This document shows, in pieces, positions 1 through 5,267 of a stretch of 5,267 nucleotides of DNA. The DNA comes from a bacterium (GTDB taxonomy: Bacteria; Zixibacteria; MSB-5A5; GN15; FEB-12). Both the position numbers and the translations under genes were made by a program. A model generated the notes under the pieces. That model worked only from the letters and a program-made list of their open reading frames with translations. It was not told where the DNA came from and did no database searches. Each line of letters opens with the position of its first letter. Within the stretch, counting starts at the first letter, position 1. The stretch covers positions 1-5,267 of the forward strand of contig JAUWMW010000168.1 of NCBI GenBank assembly GCA_030612965.1. The letters are read 5' to 3'.

Positions 1-366
1 AAGCTGTCAGGTGACGTTTACCAAATCTGCGCCGGGCGCGAAGACGGTGATGGTCGCCTTTCCAAAGACAGTATGGTTTTCATGTTTCCAGTCAACGGTG
101 AGTATCGACGGTTCCAGGTCAGACAGTGCAACCCGTCGCGGCTGGCTCAAGGTGCACGATTCGTGGCCGACGAGTTGCCGTTGTCCGATACCGGAGGGGC
201 GTCATCGGATGTCTCTCAGACCGGTCGATTGGTCGAACTGACACCACGACGCGGAGGTTACGTGCTGCGACTGGCGGGAATATTAGAGGGCAGCTATGCT
301 TTGCGTAAGATCAGGTTGGATGGGAAGCAGCGGTTCTTGTTCTACCGACAGAGTGCTCAGTTGTAG
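1..366 (+). CDS. 3' end of an unrecognised protein (5' truncated)
   Basis: The first reading frame is open from base 1 to a TAG at 364-366, giving at least 121 residues with no start needed inside the window. In-frame ATG codons exist at 73 and 82, but the open frame extends upstream of them and reads sensibly (KLSGDVYQICAGREDGDG...), so I treat this as the C-terminal part of a longer gene. The visible part is soluble, with alternating hydrophobic stretches (MVFMFPV, GGYVLRLAGI, RFLFYR) that suggest a beta-rich fold, and it has no membrane segment. I do not recognise the family. It converges on the lipoprotein gene and overlaps its 3' end by 10 bases. The start might be internal (73) if the frame closes just upstream of the window. 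Confidence 0.55.
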   Translation, partial: KLSGDVYQICAGREDGDGRLSKDSMVFMFPVNGEYRRFQVRQCNPSRLAQGARFVADELPLSDTGGASSDVSQTGRLVELTPRRGGYVLRLAGILEGSYALRKIRLDGKQRFLFYRQSAQL

Positions 367-1076
367 CTGACAAGACTCAACACCCGCTTGAAGGCGCCAG
401 CCTGAAAGCTCAGTTGTACTAAGCCGACGTCGGGAACATAGTACTCATGTGCGGTAGCGGCCGGTTCGATGGCATCGTAAGTTTGAAACAACAGGACCTG
501 GAAAGCATAGGCATTGAAGACTCCGGCCGGTACCGACAGTTGAGTCTGCCCGGAATACGATTTTGAAAAATGGAAACCGAAGTAGGAGGTGAAGAAGAGG
601 TGCTGTACTTCCTCAGAACCGAGGCGGTAGAGAGGGAAGTATCCATCCCAGGCGGCGCCTGAGGTCAACTGTCTGATCATCATCATAGGCGGCACCGCGA
701 AGTAGACGATTTCGGGTGAGCCGCCAAGTTGCGGCCAGTAACCGTTCTGAATAACCCAATGGTCGGAAATCTTGAGACTGACAACCGGTTGCGCGGTAGT
801 ACCGATAATCCAGTCGTCCTGCCCGCCGGTAATGATGAAAGTATCCTGGGCGGTGGAGACATGCAGATTGAAGAGGCTGTCCCGGATGGAATCGGTGCGC
901 AGGTAGACGAGAGTGCAGTTGTTGGTCAAACCGAGCAGGTCGGCGCTATCGTCGAAGCCTGAGGAGTCGGCTACATCGCTGCCCCCGTCACAACCTATGG
1001 CGCCAGCCAGGGCGATTAGTCCCAGCAACAACAGACAGAAAGTCCGTGGAGTTCTTTGGTCGCACTGTGTATTCAT
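357..1076 (-). CDS. secreted lipoprotein, beta-rich, unknown function
   Basis: The 239-residue protein begins MNTQCDQRTP and has a lipoprotein signal peptide: basic residues R8 and R11, a hydrophobic stretch (about 13-27) and a lipobox-like LAGAIGC with the lipidated cysteine at residue 29. The -3 residue is Ala rather than the usual Leu, so the lipobox is acceptable but not ideal. Asp at +2 is an inner-membrane retention signal in E. coli; whether that holds here is unknown. A short Gly/Ser/Asp-rich linker (30-48) precedes a beta-rich domain. Near the C-terminus, VPAGVFNAY (182-190) followed by EYYVPDVGLVQ (211-221) recalls, from memory, a pattern common in uncharacterised periplasmic lipoproteins of the DUF3108-like type; this is not verified. 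The start at 1076 is preferred over the in-frame ATG at 1130 because an AGGGGA lies 10 bases upstream and the signal peptide then begins normally. It is divergent from the capsid block and probably a host gene. Confidence 0.82.
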   Translation of the reverse strand: MNTQCDQRTPRTFCLLLLGLIALAGAIGCDGGSDVADSSGFDDSADLLGLTNNCTLVYLRTDSIRDSLFNLHVSTAQDTFIITGGQDDWIIGTTAQPVVSLKISDHWVIQNGYWPQLGGSPEIVYFAVPPMMMIRQLTSGAAWDGYFPLYRLGSEEVQHLFFTSYFGFHFSKSYSGQTQLSVPAGVFNAYAFQVLLFQTYDAIEPAATAHEYYVPDVGLVQLSFQAGAFKRVLSLVSYN

Positions 1077-1128
1077 GCGCGGAAGATCCCCTGCGACGTT
1101 TGTTCGGTCAACAAAAAAAGGAGTAAAC
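1077..1128. promoter_or_regulatory. divergent intergenic region with both ribosome-binding sites
   Basis: These 52 bases separate the start codons of the minus-strand lipoprotein gene and the plus-strand block. They contain AAGGAG at 1118-1123, five bases before the ATG at 1129, and on the minus strand AGGGGA (plus-strand TCCCCT, 1087-1092) before the ATG at 1076. Transcription must start in or near here in both directions if the two units are independent, but I see no convincing sigma70 -10 or -35 pair, so promoter positions are not called. Confidence 0.5.
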
Positions 1129-1488
1129 ATGGCTGACGATCAGGTCGGCAACGGCCTTCGCCTGAGTGGTCCGCTGTTGAAGTTTGTCACTATCGTGTTT
1201 GGAATCGCGACCGGCTATTTCCTCACGATACAATCGTTGAAGATAGAACTGGCGGCCAAAGCGGAAGCGGCGGTGGTGGAAACGCTCGACAAGAAACTGG
1301 CCGGTTTCGAGGTGATTCTGAAGCAGGGGGTGGTAAACAAGGAAGAGTTCTTTCGGTTTTCGAAGGACCTCGAGGCCAGACTCACCAGAATCGAGTTTTA
1401 CCTCATCAATAAATCAGGAGAGCAAATTGGAGACGATCAATCCTCATCAGGAGTACATCGATCAACTGGCGACCAGTCTAACCGATGA
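1129..1488 (+). CDS. small single-pass membrane protein with helical C-terminal region
   Basis: The 119-residue protein has a short N-terminus, one clear transmembrane segment at about residues 16-34 (LLKFVTIVFGIATGYFLTI), then a long charged, probably helical or coiled-coil region (37-95, with heptad-like spacing around LEARLTRIEFYL) and a polar, low-complexity tail (96-119). The ATG at 1129 is chosen because AAGGAG sits five bases upstream; the frame is open further upstream, but only antisense to the lipoprotein gene. It is the first gene of the plus-strand block. In a phage setting a small membrane protein could be a holin or a membrane anchor, but I do not recognise a family, and the order (membrane segment first, helix after) is opposite to XhlA-type proteins. 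Its last 62 bases overlap the next gene if that gene starts at TTG 1427. Confidence 0.8.
   Translation: MADDQVGNGLRLSGPLLKFVTIVFGIATGYFLTIQSLKIELAAKAEAAVVETLDKKLAGFEVILKQGVVNKEEFFRFSKDLEARLTRIEFYLINKSGEQIGDDQSSSGVHRSTGDQSNR
1416..1429 (+). promoter_or_regulatory. ribosome-binding site deciding a TTG start
   Basis: AGGAGAG at 1416-1422 is followed by CAAA and then TTG at 1427-1429. This is the only strong Shine-Dalgarno sequence correctly spaced for the 137-residue frame. A second AGGAG at 1449-1453 is 39 bases from the first in-frame ATG (1493) and has no start codon at normal spacing. The site supports initiation at a TTG inside the upstream gene. Confidence 0.65.
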
Positions 1489-1840
1489 CAGCATGGCGCT
1501 GATTGATTTTGACCGGCTACGGGAGTGGCTTTCTCAGATCGCGCCGCTTCTCGGGCAGGTCGAACAGTTAAAGAGTGAATGCGGAATTCTGCGTCAGGAT
1601 TGTATTGGGCGCATTGCCGGCATGATGAAAGCGATGGCCGCAGCCCAGCGGTCCGATACGGATCTGGAGGGCATTGCGGACCAACTCGAGGCTCTGCCGG
1701 GCATGAATGCGTCGGAGCTTATTCGTCAGTACCGCCGGAGTTCGGTCAGGTTTCGCGACACGTTCGGAGCCAGTTTCAGCTTCGTCGGTTTGGGGCGCAG
1801 CGACCACCTCAGTTCGATGGACCCGGAGCTTTACAAGTGA
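1427..1840 (+). CDS. helical protein of unknown function, possible capsid-assembly (scaffold-like) factor
   Basis: With the TTG start this is 137 residues. It is mostly helical: a long helix at about 28-72 (FDRLREWLSQIAPLLGQVEQ onward) and a second at about 78-104, followed by a distinctive aromatic and basic C-terminal part (105-137, containing RFRDTFGASFSFVGLG and ending MDPELYK). It has no membrane segment and no recognisable enzymatic motif. Its place just before the decoration and capsid genes, its size and its helical content would fit a scaffolding or head-assembly protein, but this is inference from position only. The start is TTG with a good Shine-Dalgarno site; ATG 1493 (residue 23) is the fallback and would remove the overlap with the upstream gene. 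Confidence 0.72.
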   Translation: METINPHQEYIDQLATSLTDDSMALIDFDRLREWLSQIAPLLGQVEQLKSECGILRQDCIGRIAGMMKAMAAAQRSDTDLEGIADQLEALPGMNASELIRQYRRSSVRFRDTFGASFSFVGLGRSDHLSSMDPELYK

Positions 1841-1922
1841 ATCGGTGGGATAATCATCCCGGCCACGTGGGATTAGCTCCCGGCTATAACAACTCAACAA
1901 CTATTTAGCAAGAGGACTTAAG
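1841..1922 (+). promoter_or_regulatory. leader of the decoration-capsid gene pair with two short hairpins
   Basis: This is the longest gap inside the block (82 bases). It contains a perfect 5-bp stem GGGAT/ATCCC (1847-1851 with 1856-1860, 4-base loop), an 8-bp palindrome CCACGTGG (1863-1870) and a second small stem GGGA/TCCC (1869-1872 with 1878-1881). A TATAAC at 1885-1890 could be a weak -10 box but has no good -35 partner. A Shine-Dalgarno GAGGA (1912-1916) stands six bases before the ATG at 1923. The region could give the shell genes their own transcript start or stabilise a processed mRNA end; the sequence does not decide this. Confidence 0.35.
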
Positions 1923-2342
1923 ATGGCAGTAAGAGACCAAAATCTGGACGCTGTGGCGCCGGTGTTGGCAACGTTCACAATCAAGCAGACTACCGGTGTC
2001 GACGATTTGAAGGACGCCAACATCGGAGAGCCGGTGATACTCACCGCCAGCGGTGAAGTAGGACCAATCAGTAGCGGCGATCAGCTGTTGGGCAGACTTA
2101 TCAGCCTGACCTTGAGCGACAACGACGACGGAGATCGGTTAGCCACGGTGCAGGTCGGCGGTATTTGCCGGCTGGCCATAACAACCACCTATCCGACGGT
2201 GGGCAATCGCGTAGTGGGTGGCGCCAGTGGAACCGTGAAGCAAGCGCCGACAGTGGCATCCGACCCAGCCGGTGGCAACGTGGCTCGCGGCACGGTGCTT
2301 GAAGTCAACGGCACGACCGACTGTGTCGTCCTGCTTAACTAA
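1923..2342 (+). CDS. putative capsid decoration (cement) protein
   Basis: The 139-residue protein has no signal peptide or membrane segment and is rich in Gly, Thr, Val and Asp. Its central part has short beta-strand-like stretches: GEPVILTASGEV (35-46), GDQLLGRLISLT (52-63), LATVQVGGICRLAI (73-86) and GTVLEVNGTTDCVVLL (123-138). This layout, a small beta-barrel-like protein encoded directly before the major capsid gene, matches the DUF2190 / lambda gpD-like class of capsid-stabilising proteins, which sit on the outside of the shell at its symmetry axes. The assignment rests on composition, strand pattern and gene order, not on a search. The start has a GAGGA Shine-Dalgarno at 1912-1916. The gap to the capsid gene is only 13 bases, so the two are almost certainly co-transcribed. 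Confidence 0.72.
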   Translation: MAVRDQNLDAVAPVLATFTIKQTTGVDDLKDANIGEPVILTASGEVGPISSGDQLLGRLISLTLSDNDDGDRLATVQVGGICRLAITTTYPTVGNRVVGGASGTVKQAPTVASDPAGGNVARGTVLEVNGTTDCVVLLN

Positions 2343-2355
2343 GAAAGGACCGAAG

Positions 2356-3459
2356 ATGGATTTCAATCAGTTTTTGAACTCGGCCGCTTTCGCCGGGGTA
2401 CAGCGTGAAGTCAACAGGGAGAGATCGGAGGCGCCGGTAGATCTAACGCGCTCGGCGGCGGTCGAGGTGAGTCGGGATCTCTATGTGGAGGCGGAAAGCC
2501 GTGGCTTGACGCTGTCCGAACTCCTGGAATGCGAAGAGTACGACCCTACTCCGAACGGCTGTCCGCTGGACGCCTTTGAACGCCAACTGGCGCTGGCCGG
2601 AGTTCGGTTGGGCGGCAAGTCGCCGACCACCGTGGAGCAGTTCTTCCAGCAGGCGCCGGCTTTGCTGCCGGAGTTTATGCTGCGCGAGATCAAGAAGGGA
2701 CAGGCGATGCGTCCTGAGTTGGGTCGTTTGATCGCCAACTCCACCAGCGTGGCCAGCAACAGTTACACGCCGTTTTTCATCGATACATCAGACGATACCA
2801 AGTTCTCGCTGCGACCGATCGGCGATGGCGCTGACGTGCCGCAGCTTCTCGTCACCGAGCAGAACCACGCCGTGAAGGTGACCGACTACGGTTTGGCTCT
2901 GAAGACCAGCTACAAGGCATTGCGTTATCGCACAAGCTCGCAGTTCCGGGTGCTCTTGTGGTACATCGGCTTCAGAATCCAGAGCGACAAGATCGCCATG
3001 GTGGTCGACACGATCATCAACGGTGACGGCAACAGCAACGGCGCGGCGGTAGTCAACACGGCTGCCAGCGGTACGCTCACTTACGACGACTTGATCAGTT
3101 TGTGGGCGCAGTTCTCGCCGTTTGAAATGAACACGCTGGTCTGTCATATCGATCAGATGAAGACGATTCTGACTCTGGACGAGTTCAAGGATCCGATGGC
3201 GGGCTATCGTTTCCAAAATACCGGCGATCTGTTTAGTCCGCTGGGGGCGCGACTGATTCGTTGTGACGATGTGCCAAGCGATTACGTTCTCGGTCTCGAC
3301 AGTCGTTTCGCCGTCGAGGAAGTGATCACTCAGCCTCTGACCATCGAGTACGACAAAGTGATCGAACAACGTTTCGAGGAAGCTGTGATCTCCGAGTCGG
3401 TGACCTACGCCAAGGTCATCAAGGAGGCCTCAGTGATACTTGACAGCGTGTTTACCTAA
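2356..3459 (+). CDS. major capsid protein, HK97 fold
   Basis: The 367-residue protein is the main shell subunit of a tailed-phage-type capsid. The N-terminal part (1 to about 130) is charged and helical and may act as a scaffold-like or delta-type domain. The core follows: an extended-loop-like region (about 139-180), the long spine helix (about 195-222) leading into NGDGNSNG (222-229), then GTLTYDDLISLWAQF (239-253), a combination typical of HK97-fold capsid proteins. The A-domain part (255-320, including RCDDVPSDYVLGLDSRFAV) and a final beta-rich and helical part (330-362) resemble the usual C-terminal half, where a capsid protein contacts its neighbours. The start at ATG 2356 is chosen over the longer open frame because AAAGGA (2344-2349) lies six bases upstream and the longer version would run inside the decoration gene. 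No prohead protease gene is visible, so cleavage of the N-terminus is unknown. An encapsulin is less likely given the decoration-like neighbour. Confidence 0.87.
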   Translation: MDFNQFLNSAAFAGVQREVNRERSEAPVDLTRSAAVEVSRDLYVEAESRGLTLSELLECEEYDPTPNGCPLDAFERQLALAGVRLGGKSPTTVEQFFQQAPALLPEFMLREIKKGQAMRPELGRLIANSTSVASNSYTPFFIDTSDDTKFSLRPIGDGADVPQLLVTEQNHAVKVTDYGLALKTSYKALRYRTSSQFRVLLWYIGFRIQSDKIAMVVDTIINGDGNSNGAAVVNTAASGTLTYDDLISLWAQFSPFEMNTLVCHIDQMKTILTLDEFKDPMAGYRFQNTGDLFSPLGARLIRCDDVPSDYVLGLDSRFAVEEVITQPLTIEYDKVIEQRFEEAVISESVTYAKVIKEASVILDSVFT

Positions 3460-3467
3460 TACCTGGT

Positions 3468-3492
3468 GGGAGCCCGCCCAGCGCGGGCTCCC
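3468..3492 (+). terminator. perfect 10-bp GC-rich stem after the capsid gene (attenuator-like)
   Basis: GGGAGCCCGC (3468-3477) pairs perfectly with GCGGGCTCCC (3483-3492) around the 5-base loop CCAGC. It begins nine bases after the capsid stop codon. It lacks a following T-run, so it is not a standard intrinsic terminator. It could act as a partial terminator or as a 3' stabiliser of the capsid mRNA, letting the shell protein be made in excess over the downstream propeller protein. The stem is seen; the role is inferred. Confidence 0.6.
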
Positions 3493-3510
3493 CCGCTTAA
3501 CGAGAGAACG

Positions 3511-4926
3511 ATGCAGAAAAAGATAACCGAATCAACGGCCGCCTACCCGGTCGGTCTGCCGCCGGGGCGTAAGTTATTGAAAGTAGCGGCCGGTCAGTAC
3601 CGCGGTCGATTGGTGGCGATCACACAGACAGCGGCCGGTGACATCAAGTACTCCTGGGCCGACCGTCCGTACGTAAACTGGTCGACGCCGGTGACGATAG
3701 CATCTGATGCCGCGGATCAGCCGTGCGACAGTCTGATCGACACCAACGGCAACATCCACCTTGTCTATAGTGAGACCTCCACCAACTACCTGGTAACGAA
3801 GAAGCTGTCGTTCTCCGGCGGAAGCTGGTCGACAGGTTCCAAGGTTACCATTTACAACGTTAATGAATCATACTATCCGTCGGTGACAATCGAGGACGGC
3901 GGCGCCCTGTGGGTGAGTTGGTCGCGGCTCACAAGTGGGTCGTACTATCTTCACGCCAAGTCCTCGACCGATTCCGGCGCTACCTGGGGAACGGGTCCGA
4001 CCGACGGTGGTGACGTCCTCACCAACGGAGTTACGGCGTTGTTTGCAAAGACAGTTATCGGCACCAGTGATATCTTCGTGGTCTACGGTCACGGAGGTTC
4101 GACGTTGTCGATACGTTCCCGTCCGATCTCAGGCGGAAGCTGGACCAGCGCGGTCGATCTGGCCTCCAGTGCGAGCAACTTCGACGAGCACTTCGACGTT
4201 GCCGTTTCGGATAATGGTCTGTTGGCGGTTGTGTACGATCAGGCCGCGCTGAAGTACCGCGAATTCGACGGAGCAGTCTGGAGTGCGGTTGTGGATTTGG
4301 ACAGCAGCGAAGGGAACAGTCCACAGTTGATGTTCAACGCCAACGTACCGGTAGTGGTCTATCTGTCAGAGTACGCCTCGGGGCAGGAGCAGCTTATGTA
4401 TACCAGTCGCGAAACGGGCAGCTTCGGATCGCCGCAGCCTCTGGACCCCGGCGCCGGTCTGTTCGATGAGGTGTTGGCCTACGACACCAGTTCTTCCAGC
4501 TATGATAATCTGACAACAGCCGCCTCCAGTGCTGCCACCGCCGATGTTTACCACTCCAGTTCGTCCAGCCTCATAAAGGAACTGGGTGATGCTGTGTACT
4601 TCGGGATGGATCGGAAATTCCGTTATCTCAGAATCCTTCTCTCAACCGTGGGGGTCGGCGGTACGCTTACTTACAGTTACTGGGACGGCGCCAACTGGAT
4701 CGCATTCACGCCGGCGGGCGGCGGCTATGACTTCGATTCCTCTGATCGTGAATTGCTGCTGTGGAACGATTACGACGGTGCTCCCGGCGGCTGGCAGAAA
4801 GAGGCGCTTGAGGATGACGAACGCTACTGGGTGAATATCCAGGTTTCGACGACGTTCACAACCGGCCCGGTGGGTAGTCAGATTACGTCGATCTCCGACG
4901 TCGGCGCCATCATAGTCAGGAGGTAG
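3511..4926 (+). CDS. beta-propeller virion protein with C-terminal beta-sandwich
   Basis: The 471-residue protein has two parts. Residues about 20-315 carry some five or six repeats of roughly 45-50 residues, each with a pattern of a Trp-ended loop, a polar turn with D-x-x-G, then a hydrophobic strand such as IHLVYS (82-87), ALWVSWS (132-138), DIFVVYG (187-193), LLAVVYD (237-243) and VPVVVYL (279-285). An Asp-box, S-T-D-S-G-A-T-W, lies at 152-159, and SGGSW recurs at 102-106 and 207-211. This is the layout of a BNR/sialidase-type propeller. A Ser/Ala/Thr-rich linker (325-355) leads to a C-terminal domain (about 357-471) with YWDGANWIAF (390-399) and YWVNIQV (439-445), resembling domains seen in phage tail and fibre proteins. 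There is no signal peptide. Catalytic sialidase residues are not evident, so binding rather than cleavage of a glycan is more likely. The start at ATG 3511 has a weak GAGAG site; the GTG at 3466 falls at the hairpin and is rejected. Confidence 0.75.
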   Translation: MQKKITESTAAYPVGLPPGRKLLKVAAGQYRGRLVAITQTAAGDIKYSWADRPYVNWSTPVTIASDAADQPCDSLIDTNGNIHLVYSETSTNYLVTKKLSFSGGSWSTGSKVTIYNVNESYYPSVTIEDGGALWVSWSRLTSGSYYLHAKSSTDSGATWGTGPTDGGDVLTNGVTALFAKTVIGTSDIFVVYGHGGSTLSIRSRPISGGSWTSAVDLASSASNFDEHFDVAVSDNGLLAVVYDQAALKYREFDGAVWSAVVDLDSSEGNSPQLMFNANVPVVVYLSEYASGQEQLMYTSRETGSFGSPQPLDPGAGLFDEVLAYDTSSSSYDNLTTAASSAATADVYHSSSSSLIKELGDAVYFGMDRKFRYLRILLSTVGVGGTLTYSYWDGANWIAFTPAGGGYDFDSSDRELLLWNDYDGAPGGWQKEALEDDERYWVNIQVSTTFTTGPVGSQITSISDVGAIIVRR

Positions 4927-4931
4927 CGATG
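4918..4931 (+). promoter_or_regulatory. full Shine-Dalgarno overlapping a stop codon
   Basis: AGGAGGT at 4918-4924 lies in the last codons of the propeller gene, touches its TAG stop (4924-4926) and is four bases from the ATG at 4929. It is the strongest ribosome-binding site in the window and implies translational coupling of the two genes. Confidence 0.75.
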
Positions 4932-5267
4932 TCCTATACTAATACAGAACTCATTCGTCATCACCTGGTCGGCGCCTTTCCTTTGGCCGAGTCAATAGCA
5001 AACCAGCCGCTGATTTTTGAGAATGATGACTACCTTTCTTTTTTCAACGGCGCCGTGGATGAATCAACTTTGAAGGTTAAGTCTGTCCAGAGTAACGAGC
5101 TGATTCGAACGACCGTGAGTCTCAGCAGCAACCCGACATCGTTGACGGCATCGCCGTTGGCGCCCGGTTCGGTGGTGGTGGCGTCCGACAGCTCGATGGG
5201 CACCGTGTATGTTGAGAACGCGGACTATGCCGTAGATTATTCCTCGGGAACGATGGTGCTGAAGAGC
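4929..5267 (+). CDS. start of a phage-structural-type protein (3' truncated)
   Basis: The frame opens at ATG 4929, two bases after the propeller stop codon, and stays open for 113 codons to the window edge. It begins MSYTNTELIRHHLVGAFPLA. The N-terminal 30 residues look helical; the rest is beta-rich with many Ser and Val. The end of the visible part, with YVENADYAVDYSSGTMVLKS, has the DY-x-VDY-x-x-G pattern often seen in small beta domains of phage tail and head-completion proteins; that comparison is from memory. The strong Shine-Dalgarno and two-base gap place it in the same operon as the propeller gene. The function cannot be set without the missing C-terminus. Confidence 0.78.
   Translation, partial: MSYTNTELIRHHLVGAFPLAESIANQPLIFENDDYLSFFNGAVDESTLKVKSVQSNELIRTTVSLSSNPTSLTASPLAPGSVVVASDSSMGTVYVENADYAVDYSSGTMVLKS

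Noticed and set aside
729..962. Plus-strand open frame of 77 codons within the lipoprotein gene
   Set aside because: Antisense to a gene with a clear lipoprotein signal; no ribosome-binding site or domain.
1568..1900. Minus-strand open frame of 110 codons
   Set aside because: Antisense to the helical protein gene, with shadow-like composition and no start signal.
1579..1908. Plus-strand open frame of 109 codons overlapping the helical protein gene
   Set aside because: It has the composition of a shadow frame, lacks a Shine-Dalgarno site and mostly overlaps a better-supported gene.
2788..3369. Minus-strand open frame of 193 codons inside the capsid gene
   Set aside because: It lies fully antisense to the well-supported capsid gene; its protein has no recognisable domain and no ribosome-binding site stands out. 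It is explained by the codon bias of the real frame.
3466..3510. Upstream GTG extension of the propeller protein
   Set aside because: The added residues (MGARPARAPPLNERT) come from the GC-rich hairpin and do not look like protein sequence; the ATG at 3511 is the natural start.
3935..4252. Plus-strand open frame of 105 codons in the propeller gene
   Set aside because: Out-of-frame shadow rich in Arg and Pro, with no start signal.
4491..4575. Apparent DNA repeats (CTCCAGT and similar) in the Ser-rich linker
   Set aside because: The units are short and irregular and simply reflect a low-complexity Ser/Ala/Thr linker; no tandem array or CRISPR-like structure is present.
1..5267. tRNA, rRNA, CRISPR array, insertion sequence or attachment site
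   Set aside because: I looked on both strands and saw no cloverleaf ending in CCA, no spaced direct repeats, no transposase frame and no terminal inverted repeats.

Overview
The window looks like the structural-gene front of a provirus or phage-derived particle cluster inside a diderm bacterial chromosome. The organism cannot be named from the sequence alone. A lipoprotein with an SPII signal, strong Shine-Dalgarno sites and moderately GC-rich coding sequence point to a Gram-negative-type bacterium; an uncultured FCB-group lineage is a weak guess, based only on the flavour of the lipoprotein.

Left part (1-1076): the 3' end of an unrecognised plus-strand gene (1-366) converges, with a 10-base overlap, on a minus-strand gene for a beta-rich secreted lipoprotein (357-1076). 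These look like cellular genes rather than phage genes. A short divergent intergenic region (1077-1128) separates them from the block on the right.

Right part (1129-5267): six plus-strand genes lie in one direction with short gaps. They encode a small single-pass membrane protein with a helical tail (1129-1488); a helical 137-residue protein that starts at TTG within the previous gene (1427-1840); a small beta-rich protein resembling a capsid decoration (cement) protein (1923-2342); an HK97-fold type major capsid protein (2356-3459); a beta-propeller protein with a C-terminal beta-sandwich (3511-4926); and the start of another structural-type protein cut by the window edge (4929-5267). A perfect 10-bp stem lies between the capsid and propeller genes, and two small hairpins precede the decoration gene.

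Working model: decoration protein and major capsid protein form the shell, the helical protein upstream may help assembly, and the propeller protein is a surface or tail-associated binding protein. No terminase, portal, prohead protease, integrase or tail-tube gene is visible here. Whether this is a complete phage, a gene-transfer-agent-like element or a domesticated capsid depends on flanking sequence.
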